A DNA stretch of 64,000 nt from Photobacterium sp. JCM 19050. Its GTDB lineage: Bacteria > Pseudomonadota > Gammaproteobacteria > Enterobacterales > Vibrionaceae. Made by a program: the position numbers and the translations under genes. The notes under the pieces were generated by a model. It ran no database searches. It saw only the letters and a list, made by a program, of their open reading frames with translations, and was not told the origin of the DNA. Below, piece by piece: positions 40,708-51,472 of this stretch (its first letter is position 1; each line of letters starts with the position of its first letter). The stretch lies in assembly GCA_001310455.1 (NCBI GenBank), contig BAXG01000013.1, positions 56,097-120,096 on the forward strand, read 5' to 3'.

Positions 40708-40712
40708 TCCTT

Positions 40713-41927
40713 TTAGGAGTTTTCCTGCCGGTCACTATGCTCTGCTGAAAGCTTAACCTTCACTGACAAATAATGAATCCAACTTTTTGCCTGCTCGGAA
40801 GGCTGGTACTCATCAGCACGCTTTGCATGCATCAGGGCGTTATCAAACTGGGAAAGCTTGTAGAACGCACGCGCTTTTGCCAATTCAATATCTGCGGTTC
40901 GGCCACTACGGTTTACTTTGTTCAGTTCTCTCAGAGCAGCTTGGTAATGCTCTTGCTGGAGAAGCAGTTGGGCCAGGTGCCAGCGGTGCTTATTATCCAA
41001 CTCCGATGCTCTACGCCAACCCGCAATGGCGTTATCCCACTCTTTTGCCATTTGCCAGTAGCGCGCTTCATATACGGTTGTTTCTTCATTTTTCTGTTTT
41101 CCAGAAAGATCAGAAAGCAACTGTGCTGCTACTTCGGGAATACCTTGCTGGGCGTATAGCTGCGCCATCATCAAGGTATCCTGCGTACTGAATACAATCC
41201 CGTCTCGCTTGGCGATCGCCAGAATACTCAAGGCATCTGCCGGACGGTCTAGCCTCATATAGGAACTGGTCAACTGCATCCACCAGTTGCGGTTATCCGG
41301 CTCAACCGCAATCAGGCGCTTCAACGTCGGAACTGAACCTTTCCAATGGCGAAGCTGCAATTGGGCACCCAGTTTCATGGTAAGCGGGGCCAAACTGTCT
41401 TTATGGGTTACACGCTCATACGCCTTGATTGATTTCAGTACCGATTTCCACTGCTGTTTCTGGTAATGTGCCTGAGTAATGCGCAACCAAAGGTCGTCAG
41501 CTTTTTCATTGTTTGGAATGTTGTTCGTCAGTGGGTAGTAGTATTTGAGTGCATTGCTGTAGGACTCTTCCGTCATGTAAAGATCGGCCAGCATACGTTG
41601 TGTGATCCAGGCCTGGCTGTCTTCGAGAAGGCCACTATCTACCGCCAGTTTCAGCTTCGCTATCGCTTTCCCAGTCTGTCCGTACTGCCAGTAAAGTACA
41701 CCCAGCATCCGGTTTACAAAAGCTTGTTCAAACGGGCGATCAAGCTCAAGGCCTGAGAGCATTTTAATGGCTTCGGGCACTTTAGCTTCCTGTTGAAGCT
41801 CATAAGCTTTCTGCACTTTTCCGGCAGTAAACTGGGACAATTCTCCCGCAAGAACCAAACCGGAGAGCGTCAGTGAGGCTACAGCCAACATCAAAATGGT
41901 GAAAGCGCGTAATCGTTTTTTCATCAT
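40713..41927 (-). CDS. TonB2-system tetratricopeptide protein
   Basis: Intact 404-aa exported protein. The signal peptide (AFTILMLAVASLTLSGLVLAG) precedes about eight TPR-like helix pairs (for example YWQYGQTGKAIAKLKLAVD and HYQAALRELNKVNRSG). It overlaps tonB by four bases and is the last gene of the TonB2 operon, as in Vibrio. It is thought to assist assembly or stability of the TonB2 complex in the periplasm. Confidence 0.88.
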   Translation of the reverse strand: MMKKRLRAFTILMLAVASLTLSGLVLAGELSQFTAGKVQKAYELQQEAKVPEAIKMLSGLELDRPFEQAFVNRMLGVLYWQYGQTGKAIAKLKLAVDSGLLEDSQAWITQRMLADLYMTEESYSNALKYYYPLTNNIPNNEKADDLWLRITQAHYQKQQWKSVLKSIKAYERVTHKDSLAPLTMKLGAQLQLRHWKGSVPTLKRLIAVEPDNRNWWMQLTSSYMRLDRPADALSILAIAKRDGIVFSTQDTLMMAQLYAQQGIPEVAAQLLSDLSGKQKNEETTVYEARYWQMAKEWDNAIAGWRRASELDNKHRWHLAQLLLQQEHYQAALRELNKVNRSGRTADIELAKARAFYKLSQFDNALMHAKRADEYQPSEQAKSWIHYLSVKVKLSAEHSDRQENS

Positions 41928-42598
41928 CGGTTCAATTTAAACTCCAGTCTAACGCTTTGGCCCGGTTGTGAAACCGCTTTGCCACCCACCACTTTCGGCT
42001 GGTACTTCCAGCGCTTGATAGCTCGCATGGCCTCTCGTTCAAACATTCGTCGGGGCTTCGCTTCAATGATGTCCAAATCAACCGGACGACCGCTCGGATC
42101 GATGGTGAAACTGACTACCACGTAACCTTCTACACCACGTTTCAACGCTTTAGCCGGATAGGTCGGCTCAATGCGGTAAAGTGGCATTGCCTGCTGGTTA
42201 CCTACCGTTTCAGCAACAGAAAAGTCACCCATTGTTGGCGCCTGAATAAGTACACCATCCAATCCCGCATTCAGGGACATGTTTGGGATGACGGGCTGCG
42301 CAGTCGCCACGCTTTGCCGGAGCTGACTTACCGGTTTTAGCTGCTCGGGCATTTCTGGCGGTTTGGGTGGGTCAGGGAGAGCACGCTTGCGACGCTGAAC
42401 GTCAGTATCCTGCTCAACCATCACCATATCAAACGCCAGAACCGACTGATCATCATTCGCACGTTTTACGCCATGATCGACCATCAAGGCCATCAGGGAA
42501 AACAAGCCCAGTGCGCAGGTTGCAGCCAATGGCAACGCGACCAGCATGCGCGCCGCACCGTTGCCGGGTTTAGCCATACTGGAAGAAGACAACGCCAT
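41924..42598 (-). CDS. tonB: TonB energy transducer
   Basis: A 224-aa TonB2-type protein. The N-terminal membrane anchor is ALPLAATCALGLFSLMALMV. A short proline-rich linker (ALPDPPKPPEMPEQL) follows. The C-terminal TonB domain has RIEPTYPAKALKRGVEGYVVVSFTID and AMRAIKRWKYQP. It couples proton-motive force to outer-membrane receptors. It overlaps exbD by one base and the TPR gene by four. Confidence 0.95.
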   Translation of the reverse strand: MALSSSSMAKPGNGAARMLVALPLAATCALGLFSLMALMVDHGVKRANDDQSVLAFDMVMVEQDTDVQRRKRALPDPPKPPEMPEQLKPVSQLRQSVATAQPVIPNMSLNAGLDGVLIQAPTMGDFSVAETVGNQQAMPLYRIEPTYPAKALKRGVEGYVVVSFTIDPSGRPVDLDIIEAKPRRMFEREAMRAIKRWKYQPKVVGGKAVSQPGQSVRLEFKLNR

Positions 42599-43002
42599 TA
42601 TGGCCTCTCCGCTGCCAAGGCAATATTTTTGATACCCGCCCCTTTCGCCGCGTCCATCACTTCAACCACGGTGCCGTTGTAAGCATGCTCATCCGCCTGA
42701 ATTACCAGAGAGGCTTCAGGCTGGTCCAAGAGTAGGTGTTCGAGCGTCGCTTCAACACGCTCAGCATCAACCATTCGCTTGTCGATATAGATGTCGTTAG
42801 ACGCCGTAATCGCAACAAAGATGCCCGCCTTTTTCTGACTTACAGCATGGCTGGCCTCAGGACGATTTACCTCTACTCCGGACTCTTTCACAAATGAGCT
42901 GGTTACAATGAAGAAGATCAGCATGATGAACACGATGTCCAGCATCGGAGTCAGGTCAATTTGCGCATCTTCACGGATGCGCTGTGGGCGTGTCAGTCTC
43001 AT
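42598..43002 (-). CDS. exbD: ExbD subunit of the TonB2 system
   Basis: A 134-aa ExbD. IDLTPMLDIVFIMLIFFIVTSSF contains the conserved membrane Asp that carries protons. The periplasmic domain follows. Coordinates overlap exbB by four bases (ATGA-type coupling). Confidence 0.95.
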   Translation of the reverse strand: MRLTRPQRIREDAQIDLTPMLDIVFIMLIFFIVTSSFVKESGVEVNRPEASHAVSQKKAGIFVAITASNDIYIDKRMVDAERVEATLEHLLLDQPEASLVIQADEHAYNGTVVEVMDAAKGAGIKNIALAAERP

Positions 43003-43568
43003 GGTTGACGCCTCATAGCTTGTTCAAGTGCAATTTCTCGTCGGTGGCAGGCTTTCTGAATACGCGCATGGGCAAACACCCCGGCCAGTGCTGCTACCAT
43101 TCCCGCCATCGTCGGCAGGGTTGCCATGGAAATACCGGATGCCATCAGGCGTGGGTCGCTGGTGCCCTGGTTCGCCATTACATCGAAAACCGAAATCATC
43201 CCGGTCACCGTGCCAAGAAGTCCCAACATTGGGCAAATCGAGACCAGTGCTTTGATCAGGTTCAGGTGTTGGTTCAGAGCATTGTGCGCTTCGAATAACC
43301 AACCCTCACGCATCGCCCGGGTGTGCCAGGACAATTCACCGCTGTCTGCAGGTTCAATGTGCATTCTGTTTTTCCAGCAACCGAGCCAGTATTTTTTCTG
43401 TCGCGGGAAGGTCACCATCAGGTAAATCAGACGCTCAGATACCAACAACCAGCAAAGTATAACAACCGCACCCAGCCACCAGAGCACCGGACCGCCCTGC
43501 GCCATAAATTCACGCAGGGTGACAATCCAGTTTTCAGCGAGCAAGGCCTGAAACGGAGAGTAGTCCAT
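42999..43568 (-). CDS. exbB: ExbB-type proton channel of the TonB2 system
   Basis: About 189 aa with three membrane helices: GGPVLWWLGAVVILCWLLVSERLIYL, LIKALVSICPMLGLLGTVTGMI and GISMATLPTMAGMVAALAGVF. The latter two are MotA/ExbB signatures. Start ATG 43568 overlaps the restored ttpC stop (TGATG). Confidence 0.93.
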   Translation of the reverse strand: MDYSPFQALLAENWIVTLREFMAQGGPVLWWLGAVVILCWLLVSERLIYLMVTFPRQKKYWLGCWKNRMHIEPADSGELSWHTRAMREGWLFEAHNALNQHLNLIKALVSICPMLGLLGTVTGMISVFDVMANQGTSDPRLMASGISMATLPTMAGMVAALAGVFAHARIQKACHRREIALEQAMRRQP

Positions 43569-44928
43569 CACGCGGCCTTTCCGGTGCCTGCTGTATTGGC
43601 AGCAGCCAACCCGATTTCAGACTGTTCAGCAACAAGCTGATGCCGTATTTTTCCAACGTGCCGCGAATGGCATCCGCCTGGGAGCTCAATACATTGTGAG
43701 CGAGCAGCAGAGGCATTGCCGCAATCAGGCCAAGTACCGTTGTGACCAATGCCATGGAAATTCCACCAGCCATCACTTTCGGGTCACCATTGCCATACTG
43801 GGTAATCGTCTGGAAGGTCTCAATCATGCCGGTTACCGTACCGAGCAAGCCCAGCATAGGCGCGAGAGCAGCCAGCAACTTGAGCATGGAAAGCCCTTTC
43901 TCACAGCCTTGCTGCTCATCCACGATGGTTTCAAGAAGGCGCAGTTCCAGGGTTTCCAGAGAACGATCCGGATGCTGGTGATACACGTTCAATACACGCC
44001 CCAGCGGGTTGTTACCCGGCTTCTCCGGATGCTTGATTTGCTTGCTAATCCTCAACCGCGTGACCATAAGTGAAGAGCCCCGGATCAAGGCGATCAACAG
44101 GCCAACTGCCAACAACCCGGCAATGACATAGCCAACAATACCGCCTTGCATGAACCGGTCTTCCAGTGTTGGTTGTTGCGCCAACTGGGATAGTACAATC
44201 CCGCGGGAAGGGTCGAGCAGGAGTGAGGTGTTATCCGTAAAGCTGTCCAACACTTCGGAAGTCGGGCCGTTTTCCGGCAGCTTCTGGAAAGGTTTTGCCA
44301 AATTACGCCCAGCATCCCAGTCCAGATAACCGTTTATTCCAACCAGTCCCAGGTTACCAACCCGGTATACCTGCTGTTTGCTTATCGCTCCAGAGGCATC
44401 CAGAACATCCACCGAAATGGGTTCCAGGCCACTGCTGGCTCGGAGTTGGGTATTCATTCCTTTCCAAAGGCTGTCCAACTGAGCCAACGAAGGCAATTTT
44501 TCCGCAGCGACAACGTCATCCAACGTATTCAGGTAGTCACTCTGGCCAATAGCCGTTACTGCTGTTCGCGCATCACCCTGCAGACTCTTGCTGGCCTGAC
44601 GGACGACACCAAAGAGCTCGCCCAGGCTGCCGGTTTCAAGGCGGAGTTTTTCTTCCAGTTGAGCGAGGTTTTCTTCATTGCGCGTGAAGTCCTGACTCAA
44701 TACCTCAGTTTGCTTTTCCAGCGATACTTTCTGCGCTTTCAGGGCATTGAGCTTCTCACGGTAAAGCTGTTCCGTTTTATTAAACCCAGCTTCACGGGCC
44801 TGGTTGTGCGCCGCAGTTTGCTTTTTAGCATTCACCGCATCATTGACGATATTGGCCTGAACGGACGGAACCAGTGCAAAAGCGACCAGCGCAGATGCCA
44901 GCAACAAAGGCAGAGATTTTAATTTCAT
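43568..44928 (-). CDS. ttpC: TtpC-type biopolymer transport protein, frameshifted near its end
   Basis: About 453 aa. Signal peptide (LLLASALVAFALVPSVQA), a long periplasmic coiled-coil (YREKLNALKAQKVSLEKQ and following), then an ExbB/MotA membrane core (LLAALAPMLGLLGTVTGMIETF, GGISMALVTTVLGLIAAMPLLL). Near 43635 one added base restores GISLVAEQSEIGLAAANTAG and a stop overlapping the exbB start. As read, the frame runs on 34 bases. It completes the TonB2 complex, as TtpC does in Vibrio. Confidence 0.9.
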
Positions 44929-45714
44929 TTCGCCGCCTCCGGAGCCGCCAACACAGTTTTCAGGGATGCCGGCAGGGTCAACAGTGCCGGAGTTGCCTGC
45001 TTCTTGGCAATGGTAAACGCCAAATCAATATTTTCAGACTGGCTGGGGTCAACCGGCAACCAAGCCTCTGCATCGTCGCTCCAGCTCCAGTAACGGGTGC
45101 CGGCAATACTGCGAGCCAACAGTGCCGCCCGTCCAAGGTAGAAGATATTGGCTTCCAGCCGTTTTCCATCCGCAGTTATCTGTCCCTCGTAGGTGCCGAG
45201 CTTTGTACCGTAATCGAGTTCAATCTGGTAGGCCTCAAGGATCCGGCGGAATTTTTCAGCATCGCTGATATCTGCCCGCCCCATCATTTCATGCAAACGT
45301 TCAATCCGGTTGTGTCGTTGTTCGGCTTTTATCGGCTTGTCCTGCTCTACCCAGACTGTCAGGCTGTCGAGCATCCGGTACATCAGAGGAACAATCCCCT
45401 GGCGAGTGGCTTTTATATCGACAATTTGCCCCTCAATGCTCGCAGCCTCGTTTTTCTGGCTGTGCACAAGTAGAAAGATGGTCGCGATACAGCGTCAGGT
45501 TTTCCACTTCTTCGGTAAGGCGCTCTATTTCCGCTTTCATCGTCAGCACCGATTCCGCGCTTGTATCGATTCTTTTCTGGCTGGCGGAAGATGCCTTGTT
45601 TGAACTCGATTCAATGGACTGTGCCTTGCTGATGTCAGCGGCGGTATCCGCTGCATTCGACGCGAGTGGCATCATTGCCACCAACAAAGCCAGACTGAGC
45701 TTACTTACCTTCAT
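44925..45714 (-). CDS. DUF3450 periplasmic coiled-coil protein, frameshifted
   Basis: About 262 aa. Signal peptide MKVSKLSLALLVAMMPLASNAA, a helical coiled-coil (ESVLTMKAEIERLTEEVENL) and the conserved block GIVPLMYRMLDSLTVWVEQD with AEKFRRILEAYQIELDYG define DUF3450. The break near 45470 looks like one extra T in the run 5' of LVHSQKNEA. It overlaps ttpC by four bases and opens the TonB2 complex genes. It probably interacts with TtpC in the periplasm. Confidence 0.88.
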
Positions 45715-45790
45715 CGTTTTCGCATTCTCTGGTTTAAAACATTTCAATAAGAGAAACCCGGTTTCCCTATCAGGAAGCCGGGATATCTTA

Positions 45791-47874
45791 TCAGTATTTG
45801 AACTCGACCGTTGCCATGTAGTTACGGCCTTCACCAATCACGGTGTTATCCTGGTCGCCACCTGCGTAGTAATCCGTATCAAACAGATTTTCTACATTCA
45901 GGCGAAGGGTTATATCCAACTCTTTACCGCGCTTGATGTTGTGGCAACGCCGGCATCAACACGGGTGTACGCATCTTTTTTGTAGGTATTTTTGGCATCA
46001 CCATAACGGTCACCTACATAGATAGCCCCCAGGTTAAACAGGGTATCGTCCGTGATGTCGTAGCGGCTCCAGACACTGGCTGAAAACTCGGGCACATCAA
46101 TCGGGCGCTTGCCATCCAGTGACACGTCTGTCGGGTCTTTAATTTCTGCATCCAGGTAGGCCATTGAGCCATAAACCGAGAGTTTCTCCGTCGCATGGCC
46201 TACCACATTCAGTTCCAGCCCGTCGTGTACCTGCTCACCAACCTGAACTGTCTTTTTGTCAGTCCCTGCCGGCCCGCCGAAATAATCCTGGGTCAGTTCT
46301 TTGTTTTCCATGGTGATGTTAAACACCGCGGCAGAAACAAACAGTTGGTTGTCCATCAACTCCCATTTGGTGCCCAGCTCATACAGCTTGCCGCGCATTG
46401 GATCGAGGTGCTTGCCGAAGTTCACGTCATTACTGTCGGTGACATTACCCAAAGGCTCAAAGCTTTCCGAGTAAGTCAGGTATACCGAGCCGTTCTCACT
46501 CGGGTGGAAGATTACCGCCGCTTTCGGCAGGACGTTGGTTTCGCTGTATTCTGCATCGTCTTCCCGGTCAACACGCACACCAGCCAGGACCTGCCAGTCG
46601 TCATTGAATGTCACCATATCCTGAATATAGAAACCGTAGGAATCCCTCTCAGTCGGCTCGCCTTTTTTACCCTTGTGGTAATCAAGGCCTGCGGGCTTGT
46701 CCAGCGGTTGACCCACTGTACCGGTTAGTCCTTTGACGCTGTCGCGCTGAAGGGCGTAGTAGTATCCCAGCCAGTTAGCCCCGATAAGAACCTGGTGATC
46801 AACGCCCAGCCCACGAAACTCACCGGTCAAGTCGACATAAGCCGTATCAAACTTCCAGTGGTCATGACGGTCATAGCCCTGGTAGTCAAACGTACCGGTT
46901 GATGGATTGTAAGATGTTGGCTTGGAAAAGCTCTCGACATCCCGGCGTTCAAAATCCTGGTGGTTGTATCCCACAGCCAAATTCCAACTGTGATTCATTG
47001 CCCAGTTCACATCCAACCCAATGTTTTCAACATCGTTCTCGATATTCGACCACTGCGCATCCCAGATATGTGCTTTACCCAGTACCGGTTTGCCGTCAAC
47101 AATGTAAGCGCCGGAATCCACGCTGCCATCGTCGTTGGTACGGTCGTAGTGGAAAGACAGCGAGACATCGTCGGTTACGTCATAATCCACCATCAGGCCA
47201 CCAACAAAACGCTCGGTTGTAGGCGTTGAGCCATCGGTGTAACGACGCCAAGAATCATAAGACTGTTTTGCCAACACAGTACGGGCGCGCAAGGTCTGGT
47301 CGTCATTCAGGGAACCGCTGACATCCAGCACTGTTCGAGAGTCGTTATTTGACCCGATGTCCTGGCTGAATTTGACCTGAGTATCATAAGTCGGCTTTTT
47401 GCTCACCATGTTTACCAGGCCACCAGGTGCTGACTTACCATAAAGCAAACCCGCAGGGCCTTTCAGAACTTCAACCGTTTCCAGCAACTCAACCGGTTGA
47501 CGATAGTGAGACCAGTGCTGCTTTCCATCACGCAGGAAGCCTGTTGTGCTGCCGAGTTCAAAACCGCGCAGGTAAAAACGTTCGCGGTTACGGCTGGTTC
47601 CTCCGGCTGACACACTGGCATCGTTTTTCAGCACTTCACTCAACAAGCTTGCCCGCTGTTCGTTGATGAGTTCTTCGTCAAGCACCGCAACCTGCCCCGG
47701 GGTATCGAGCTGGCTCATTTCCATGCGCATGGCAGTGCGATTGGCGTCTGCCTTGTAACCGAATTCACGGCCTTCCACGATCATCGTTTCGTCTGCTTTT
47801 GCGCTTTCAGCCTGTACCGTCGGTGCGGCCAAAATGGCACCAATTACCAGGGTCAGGTGGCATTTCTTAAACAT
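45791..47874 (-). CDS. TonB-dependent siderophore receptor, frameshifted near its 3' end
   Basis: About 694 aa. The signal peptide is KCHLTLVIGAILAAPTVQA. The plug domain has GGTSRNRERFYLRGFELGST and EVLKGPAGLLYGKSAPGGLVNMVSKKP. The 22-strand barrel ends, after repair near 45945, with NVENLFDTDYYAGGDQDN and a terminal FKY. It imports a ferric siderophore of the FoxA/FhuA-like group. A Fur box lies 60 bases upstream. Downstream genes encode the TonB2 system, so the receptor and its energiser are probably co-transcribed. Confidence 0.93.
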
Positions 47875-47932
47875 CTTCCCATCTCCGGACTTCAAGGGGG
47901 ATAACCAGTAAATTTCAGAGATGGAATCTAAG

Positions 47933-47947
47933 TGATAATAATTATTG
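47933..47947. promoter_or_regulatory. Fur box upstream of the siderophore receptor
   Basis: TGATAATAATTATTG matches the 7-1-7 Fur consensus TGATAATNATTATCA at 12 of 14 defined positions. It sits between the response-regulator gene and the receptor start, where iron repression is expected. Confidence 0.75.
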
Positions 47948-48030
47948 TTTGTACTTAATTTACATTCTTTGCATTTGTGAAAGATTGTCAAGCACACATC
48001 ATGGAAACGGCGACATGGAGCTCGCCAAAT

Positions 48031-48720
48031 CTATGTCCACTTCAGGTCAAGGACAAAGCAGTAACCTTTACCCCGAATAGTCTTGATGTGTTGCTTAGAC
48101 AAGCCTGCTTCATTGAATTTGCGCCTGATGTTGCTGACATGCATATCAAGGTTACGATCGAAGGGGCTGAGCTCTTTTTTCAATACATCCATTTGCAGGC
48201 GAGACTTATCGACAACAATATCGTGATGATTTATCAAATAATTCACCAGGCTTAGCTCAGTTTCAGTTAACGGTAAACCGGATACTTTTGCCTTAAGCAT
48301 CTGAAGTGAAGACACACCGGTTTCCTTTTGTGTTTCTGAGTTTAGGTGTGTTTGCTGCTTTCCAACCCGGCGAAGGATCGCCTGTATACGTATAAGCAGT
48401 TCAGGCACTTTAAATGGCTTTGAAAGGAAATGATCAGCACCTGCAGCGTAACCTTCCAACATGGTGGCTTCGTCATCCCTGGCTGTCAGCATAATAATGG
48501 GTGTCAGGCTTTGGCTGCTTATGTGGCGGGCAAGGGTCATGCCGTCGATTTTAGGCAGCATGGCTTCCAGAAGAATTAACGATGGTTTTTCCTTTTTTAT
48601 ACTCTCCAATGCAGCTTCACCACAATGTACACAGCAAACCTCAAAGCCTTGGTCAGCCAGCACTTTCTTAAGCAACTCACATATTGCCAGGTCATCTTCA
48701 ACAACCAGAATTTTTGACAT
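48031..48720 (-). CDS. OmpR-family response regulator with Glu in place of phospho-acceptor Asp
   Basis: Intact 229-aa regulator. The receiver has acidic residues E8, D9, D10, switch Thr in MLTAR and Lys in FLSKPF. The expected acceptor is E52 (LILLEAMLPKIDG). The C-terminal winged helix is normal (LTETELSLVNYLI, DMHVSNIRRKF, KTIRGKGYCFVL). No histidine kinase is adjacent. Glu at this position often mimics phosphorylation, so it may be constitutively active or controlled by other means. It lies directly upstream of the siderophore receptor on the same strand and may control iron genes. Confidence 0.92.
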   Translation of the reverse strand: MSKILVVEDDLAICELLKKVLADQGFEVCCVHCGEAALESIKKEKPSLILLEAMLPKIDGMTLARHISSQSLTPIIMLTARDDEATMLEGYAAGADHFLSKPFKVPELLIRIQAILRRVGKQQTHLNSETQKETGVSSLQMLKAKVSGLPLTETELSLVNYLINHHDIVVDKSRLQMDVLKKELSPFDRNLDMHVSNIRRKFNEAGLSKQHIKTIRGKGYCFVLDLKWT

Positions 48721-48930
48721 TTTGCACTACAATAAAATGAAAATCGTTCGCATTGTATTTTGCATTTATTCCATTTGGAATGGTGAACATAAAATTTATG
48801 TATTTCGAGGGATTAACAACTTGCTGTGTTCACTCCCGCTGCCGGCAAATGAAAAAACTCATCCGCTGGTAAAGGGACTTTTTTGGCAAAACTCACTACA
48901 AAATTGAGCGGGGGAGACATTGATTTGATC

Positions 48931-48954
48931 AAAAAAGGCCCGCAAAAGCGAGCC
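48931..48954 (-). terminator. terminator of efpL
   Basis: On the minus strand GGCTCGC pairs with GCGGGCC (one G-U) around a four-base loop, and six T follow. Confidence 0.85.
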
Positions 48955-48978
48955 TGTCAGAGACGTTCAGAAACCGGC

Positions 48979-49545
48979 TTATGCGCGGCTCATGAATGTC
49001 TTTTCAATGGTGTTGATCTTAATCTTGTCACCGGTAGCAATGTACTCAGGAACCTGAACAGTCAGGCCAGTAGACAGTACAGCCGGCTTAGTGCGGGCGC
49101 TTGCTGATGCACCTTTGATAGATGGAGACGTCTCTACGATTTCCATCTCAACAGTAGAAGGCAGTTCAATTGCAACAGGTGCGCCGTTAACAATCAGTAC
49201 CTGAACACCCTGAATGTCTTCAGTGATAAACGGCAGTTCTTCAGCAATGGTTTCCTGGTTCAGGTTGTACGGGGTGTAATCCTCGTTATCCATGAACACA
49301 TACTCTTCACCATCGATGTAAGAGAAGCTTACCGGGCGGCGGCTGAAGTCAGCCAGGGTAATCATCTCTTCAGCCTTGAAGCTTTCATCTGCTTTCAGGC
49401 CGGTTGCCACATCATAAAGACGCATACGGAACAGAGAAGCACCGGCACGACCACTTGGGGTCAGCTTGCTGATGTCCTTAACAAAAAACACTTTACCGTT
49501 GTGTTCAATGACTGCGTTCTTTTTAATTTCACTCGCCTTTGGCAT
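48979..49545 (-). CDS. efpL: EF-P paralogue EfpL/YeiP
   Basis: Intact 188-aa three-domain EF-P-like factor. The tip of the KOW-like domain is [12 protein letters not shown] with R33, the EfpL-type arginine, not the modified lysine of canonical EF-P. The start at 49545 ([10 protein letters not shown]) is the family start. EfpL relieves ribosome stalling at proline-rich and other difficult motifs. Confidence 0.95.
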   Translation of the reverse strand: MPKASEIKKNAVIEHNGKVFFVKDISKLTPSGRAGASLFRMRLYDVATGLKADESFKAEEMITLADFSRRPVSFSYIDGEEYVFMDNEDYTPYNLNQETIAEELPFITEDIQGVQVLIVNGAPVAIELPSTVEMEIVETSPSIKGASASARTKPAVLSTGLTVQVPEYIATGDKIKINTIEKTFMSRA

Positions 49546-49667
49546 GGTCTGGATTCCAGTATGTAAATCGTGCCGAGAAATTAGCATGAAGCAGGAAACT
49601 AACCAAGGGGGTAAACGCAGAAAGCATGTGATGAGTCAGGATTGGAGCACAAAATGCCCAGCGGCAA

Positions 49668-49928
49668 TCAGGCAATTTTCACCCGGCCGAAACGGGCGCC
49701 ATCCTGCGTGGGCGTGATGGCTGAAATATTGTCCAGACGCAACGCCAGTTTTTCCTTCTCGGCCTGCACATAAAGCCATTCGGTTTTGTCGTTGTGGGTG
49801 CGGGTATCCAGCGCTTTACCTGTTACCTGATTACCGTCAGTCAATTCGATGTAAAGCTCATACCCAAACATGCAGGCGACTTCCAGGTAGTCGTAACATG
49901 CGCAATCAATTTTTTGGTAATCAGACAT
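49668..49928 (-). CDS. rof: Rho-binding antiterminator (Rof-like)
   Basis: An 86-aa Sm-like protein. MSDYQKIDCACYDYLEVACMF and the following ELTDGNQVTGKALDTRT and LRLDNISAITP match Rof/YaeO, which binds Rho and reduces termination. Start chosen at 49928. Confidence 0.85.
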   Translation of the reverse strand: MSDYQKIDCACYDYLEVACMFGYELYIELTDGNQVTGKALDTRTHNDKTEWLYVQAEKEKLALRLDNISAITPTQDGARFGRVKIA

Positions 49929-50007
49929 ACAGCACTCCAAATGAAACTCCGTTCTGTTTTAAGTTAAGCACCGAACAGAGTCGATAAAAAGCCGGAAAAT
50001 GACTTTT

Positions 50008-50033
50008 TATACCCAAACCACCTCAAGATGCAG
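50008..50033. repeat. short dispersed intergenic repeat, copy 1
   Basis: TATACCCAAACCACCTCAAG then ATGCAG. The block CCAAACCACCTCAAG recurs at 58395-58409, and TTATACCCAA recurs at the right edge of the window. The right arm seen in copy 2 is missing here. Confidence 0.6.
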
Positions 50034-50158
50034 TTTTCAGGAGCCATTCCCGGTAATGCCAACCGTGTTGTTCTAGTAGACCGGAGCAGAGAGGAGTTAT
50101 TTCAGAATTGCAATGCGCGCCTGAAAGACGCGCATTAAGACAACCTTGCGCGGCAGAG

Positions 50159-51397
50159 TTATTGGATGGTTGCACCGTTTTCAGCCCACTGGCCGATAAC
50201 ATCACGCTCTTCCTGCGTCATCTGGGTTAAATTTCCCAAAGGCATAATATTGGTGGTCACTGACTGCGCGACTATGCGAGAGACTTCCAGCTTAATTTGC
50301 TCCGGTGTATCCAGCATCACCCCGGCCGGCGCGACAGCAAATGCCGGATGGGTCGGTGACGACGAGTGGCATACCGTACAACGTTCTGCAATGATAGATT
50401 GCACTTGGTTGAACGGCTTCCCTTTATCCAATCCATTCCCCGATTCCCAGCCCCTTGTGACCGGCTTCGGCAACGGCCAGTGACGAACCTGCCTGAGTCG
50501 CCTTCATTTGCGGTGACGTGACAAACGCAAGGCAAATCATTCCCAGCGCAGCTGTTGGCAACGTCCAGGCATACTTCTGACTCCCGTGGCGGGTATTGAA
50601 GTAGTGGCGGACCAATACACTCAAAACAGACAGTGCTGCGAGGATCAGCCAGTTGTACTCCGAGCCGTAAGTGCTGGGGAAATGATTACTGATCATGATA
50701 AACAGCACTGGCAGCGTCAGGTAGTTGTTGTGGCGCGAACGCAGTAAACCTTTTGCCGGAAGGGAAGGATCCGGTTCAGTCCCCTGTTCAATGGCTTTCA
50801 CTAGCCCTCGCTGTGCCGGCATGATGATGCGGAAAACATTTCCCACCATGATGGTACCGATAATCGCCCCAACATGAATGTAGGCTCCGCGCCCACTGAA
50901 GACCAGACTCAGCGCCCAGGCCGCAAACACCAGACCGGCAAAAAGCACCACACCGAGCAGCATTGGCTTTTTACCCAATGGCGAATCGCAAAGGAAATCG
51001 TAGATAAACCAGCCCGCTACCAAGGCGGCCACACCAATAGCAATCGCGGTTGCGGGTTCAAGGCCAGAACCGGGCTTCACCAGATACAGGTCTGCATTGC
51101 TGTAAAAAACAACCGTCAACAGCGCCATTCCTGTTATCCAGGTGAAATACGCTTCCCACTTGAACCAGTGAAGTTTTTCCGGCATCTGCGGCGGAGCAGT
51201 TTGTATTTTTCTAAGTGGTAGATACCACCACCGTGAATTGCCCAAAGATCGCCGGAAAGCCCTTCCCGCGGGTTCTCGCGGTTAAGGTTATTTTCCAGCC
51301 AGACAAAATAAAAAGATGCGCCAATCCACGCGACCCCGGTGATCATATGCATCCAGCGGATCGCCAGGTTCAGCCATTCTGTAATATACGGGTCCAT
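50159..51397 (-). CDS. puuD: membrane urate oxidase with C-terminal cytochrome c domain, frameshifted
   Basis: About 412 aa. The N-terminus (WMHMITGVAWIGASFYFVWLENNL) and about eight membrane helices match PuuD. The C-terminal cytochrome c has CTVCH (ERCTVCHSSS) and a later Met in TTNIMPLGN as likely axial ligand. Breaks near 51201 (AAA to AAAA on the coding strand) and near 50440 (one G too many). PuuD oxidises urate to 5-hydroxyisourate and passes electrons to the respiratory chain, so no peroxide is formed. It anchors the urate cluster. Confidence 0.92.
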
Positions 51398-51472
51398 AGC
51401 TCCCTCCTGTATGGACGATGTAGCATAATGAAAGCTTACGCCGCCCCTTCCATTTTTTCGCGTTGCCCTGTC

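Noticed and set aside
25371..48720. Pairing of the hybrid kinase with the E52 regulator
   Set aside because: They are 20 kb apart and the regulator lacks the phospho-acceptor Asp.
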